Origin: Cyanobacteria bacterium M_surface_7_m2_040
GTDB lineage: Bacteria; Cyanobacteriota; Cyanobacteriia; PCC-6307; Cyanobiaceae
Direction: 5' to 3'
Assembly (NCBI GenBank): GCA_016882555.1
Contig: VGPQ01000074.1
Span: 1 to 6,767 of the forward strand
Length of the DNA: 6,767 nucleotides
Under the pieces are notes generated by a model, which did no database searches, was not told the DNA's origin, and saw only the letters and a list, made by a program, of their open reading frames with translations. The position numbers and the translations under genes were made by a program. This document shows positions 6,000 through 6,767 of the stretch, one piece after another (positions within the stretch are counted from its first letter, which is position 1; every line of letters begins with the position of its first letter).

Positions 6000-6767
6000 A
6001 TGGGCACCATCAAGCGCGCCACCGCCCTGATCGGCACCCGCTTCGGCATCCTCGCCACCATGGCCGCGCTGGCCTGCACCGGGCCTGGGCAAGCCGCCAA
6101 TGCCAACGAGCTGCTGCGACTGCTGGAGCAGCGACGCTGCCCCGGCTGCCGGCTGCAGGATGCCGACCTGGTGCATGCCGATCTGCGCGATGCCGACCTG
6201 CGCCAGGCGCAATTGCAGCGCGCCAACCTCAGCCGCGCCCGCCTCGATGGCGCCAACCTGCAGGGCGCAGATCTGCGCTTCATCAGCCTGCAGGGAGCCT
6301 CGCTGCGCGGAGCCAATCTCAAGGGCGCGATGCTCGAGGGCGCTGACCTGCGCCAGGCCGACCTCAGCGGCGCCCGCCTCGACGCCGGGTCCCTCGCCAG
6401 CACCCACTGGGACCAGGCCGTCGGAATCGACAAGGCCCAGATGATGAGCTACGCCGAGCTCCACAACGCCGGGGTCAATGCAGCCAACCAAAACCGCTAT
6501 CCCGAAGCCGAACGGTTTTTCAGCGATGCAATCCGCAAACAGCCCCTCGCCGCAGTGAGCTGGATGGCTCGCGCAATCTGCCGCAGTGAACAAGGCAAGC
6601 TCACCCTGGCGGCGAGTGATTTTGGCTATGCCGCCAAGCTTTACGAGCAGGCTGGAGAAGTGCAGCTGGCCGCCGAACTGAAACGCACCAGCGAACAACT
6701 CCAGGAACCGGCCAAGGGTCCGAAGGGCGGCGGCAATGGCAAGGGCATGGAAGCCGTCGGTGGCGCG
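6000..6767 (+). CDS. Exported pentapeptide-repeat protein with C-terminal TPR (3' end outside window)
   Basis: The frame is open from ATG 6000 to the window edge (256 codons, no stop). Residues 1-35 look like an export signal: K5, R6 and R14, a hydrophobic core FGILATMAALA, and a possible cleavage after ANA (33-35). After a short helix (NELLRLLEQRR) comes CPGC (47-50), then about 16 pentapeptide repeats to residue 132 (DLVHA, NLSRA, NLQGA, NLKGA, DLSGA), which should form a right-handed quadrilateral beta-helix of about four turns. Residues 150-235 look like two TPR-type helical pairs (NAGVNAANQNRYPEAERFFSDAIRK; then LAASDFGYAAKLYEQAG), followed by a Gly/Lys-rich tail with at least KGPKGGGNGKG. 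The LLEQ-x-CPGC entry is typical of cyanobacterial lumenal or periplasmic members; the molecular role is unknown. C26 within ALAC makes a lipoprotein an alternative. Only 24 bases follow the transglutaminase gene. Confidence 0.88.
   Translation, partial: MGTIKRATALIGTRFGILATMAALACTGPGQAANANELLRLLEQRRCPGCRLQDADLVHADLRDADLRQAQLQRANLSRARLDGANLQGADLRFISLQGASLRGANLKGAMLEGADLRQADLSGARLDAGSLASTHWDQAVGIDKAQMMSYAELHNAGVNAANQNRYPEAERFFSDAIRKQPLAAVSWMARAICRSEQGKLTLAASDFGYAAKLYEQAGEVQLAAELKRTSEQLQEPAKGPKGGGNGKGMEAVGGA

Noticed and set aside
5970..6698. Minus-strand open frame opposite the pentapeptide gene with Gly/Ala/Val repeats
   Set aside because: Its periodicity is the mirror of the pentapeptide repeats on the plus strand.

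Overview
The window looks like a chromosomal segment of a high-GC picocyanobacterium (Cyanobium/Synechococcus-like). The support is roughly two-thirds GC with dense, short-spaced genes, two exact copies of the cyanobacterial HIP1 octamer (2163 and 5701), and an exported pentapeptide-repeat protein with the Cys-Pro-Gly-Cys entry typical of cyanobacterial lumenal/periplasmic members. The assignment is by inference; no rRNA or other marker gene is present.

Layout: (1) 2-205, the 3' end of an unrecognised gene ending in a C-terminal membrane helix. (2) 303-961, an intact type II toxin-antitoxin pair: an AbrB/MazE-like antitoxin and a PIN-domain toxin joined by an ATGA overlap, with a near-palindrome just upstream as a candidate operator. 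(3) 945-2048, minus strand, a CobD-type L-threonine-O-3-phosphate decarboxylase of cobalamin synthesis, whose stop overlaps the toxin stop tail to tail. (4) A short divergent gap (about 2049-2141) with an inverted repeat over the cobD start and a small tandem repeat. (5) 2142-5975, plus strand, a tightly overlapping three-gene operon: MoxR AAA+ ATPase, DUF58 membrane protein, and a TgpA-like membrane transglutaminase-like protein. (6) 6000-6767, a signal-bearing pentapeptide-repeat plus TPR protein, open at the right edge and only 24 bases after the transglutaminase gene.

The MoxR-DUF58-transglutaminase trio is the main functional unit. The ATPase probably acts as a chaperone-like partner of the membrane-bound DUF58 protein. 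The third gene encodes a polytopic membrane protein with a complete Cys-His-Asp triad in its extracytoplasmic part. The DUF58 protein belongs to the transglutaminase-operon subtype and lacks a recognisable metal-binding (MIDAS) motif. The secreted pentapeptide/TPR protein may be cotranscribed with the trio. Its many exposed glutamines and its lysine/glycine tail make it a speculative candidate substrate or partner. I do not see a wholly new system. The most interesting prospect is the role of this membrane transglutaminase operon and its exported neighbour in a cyanobacterium.
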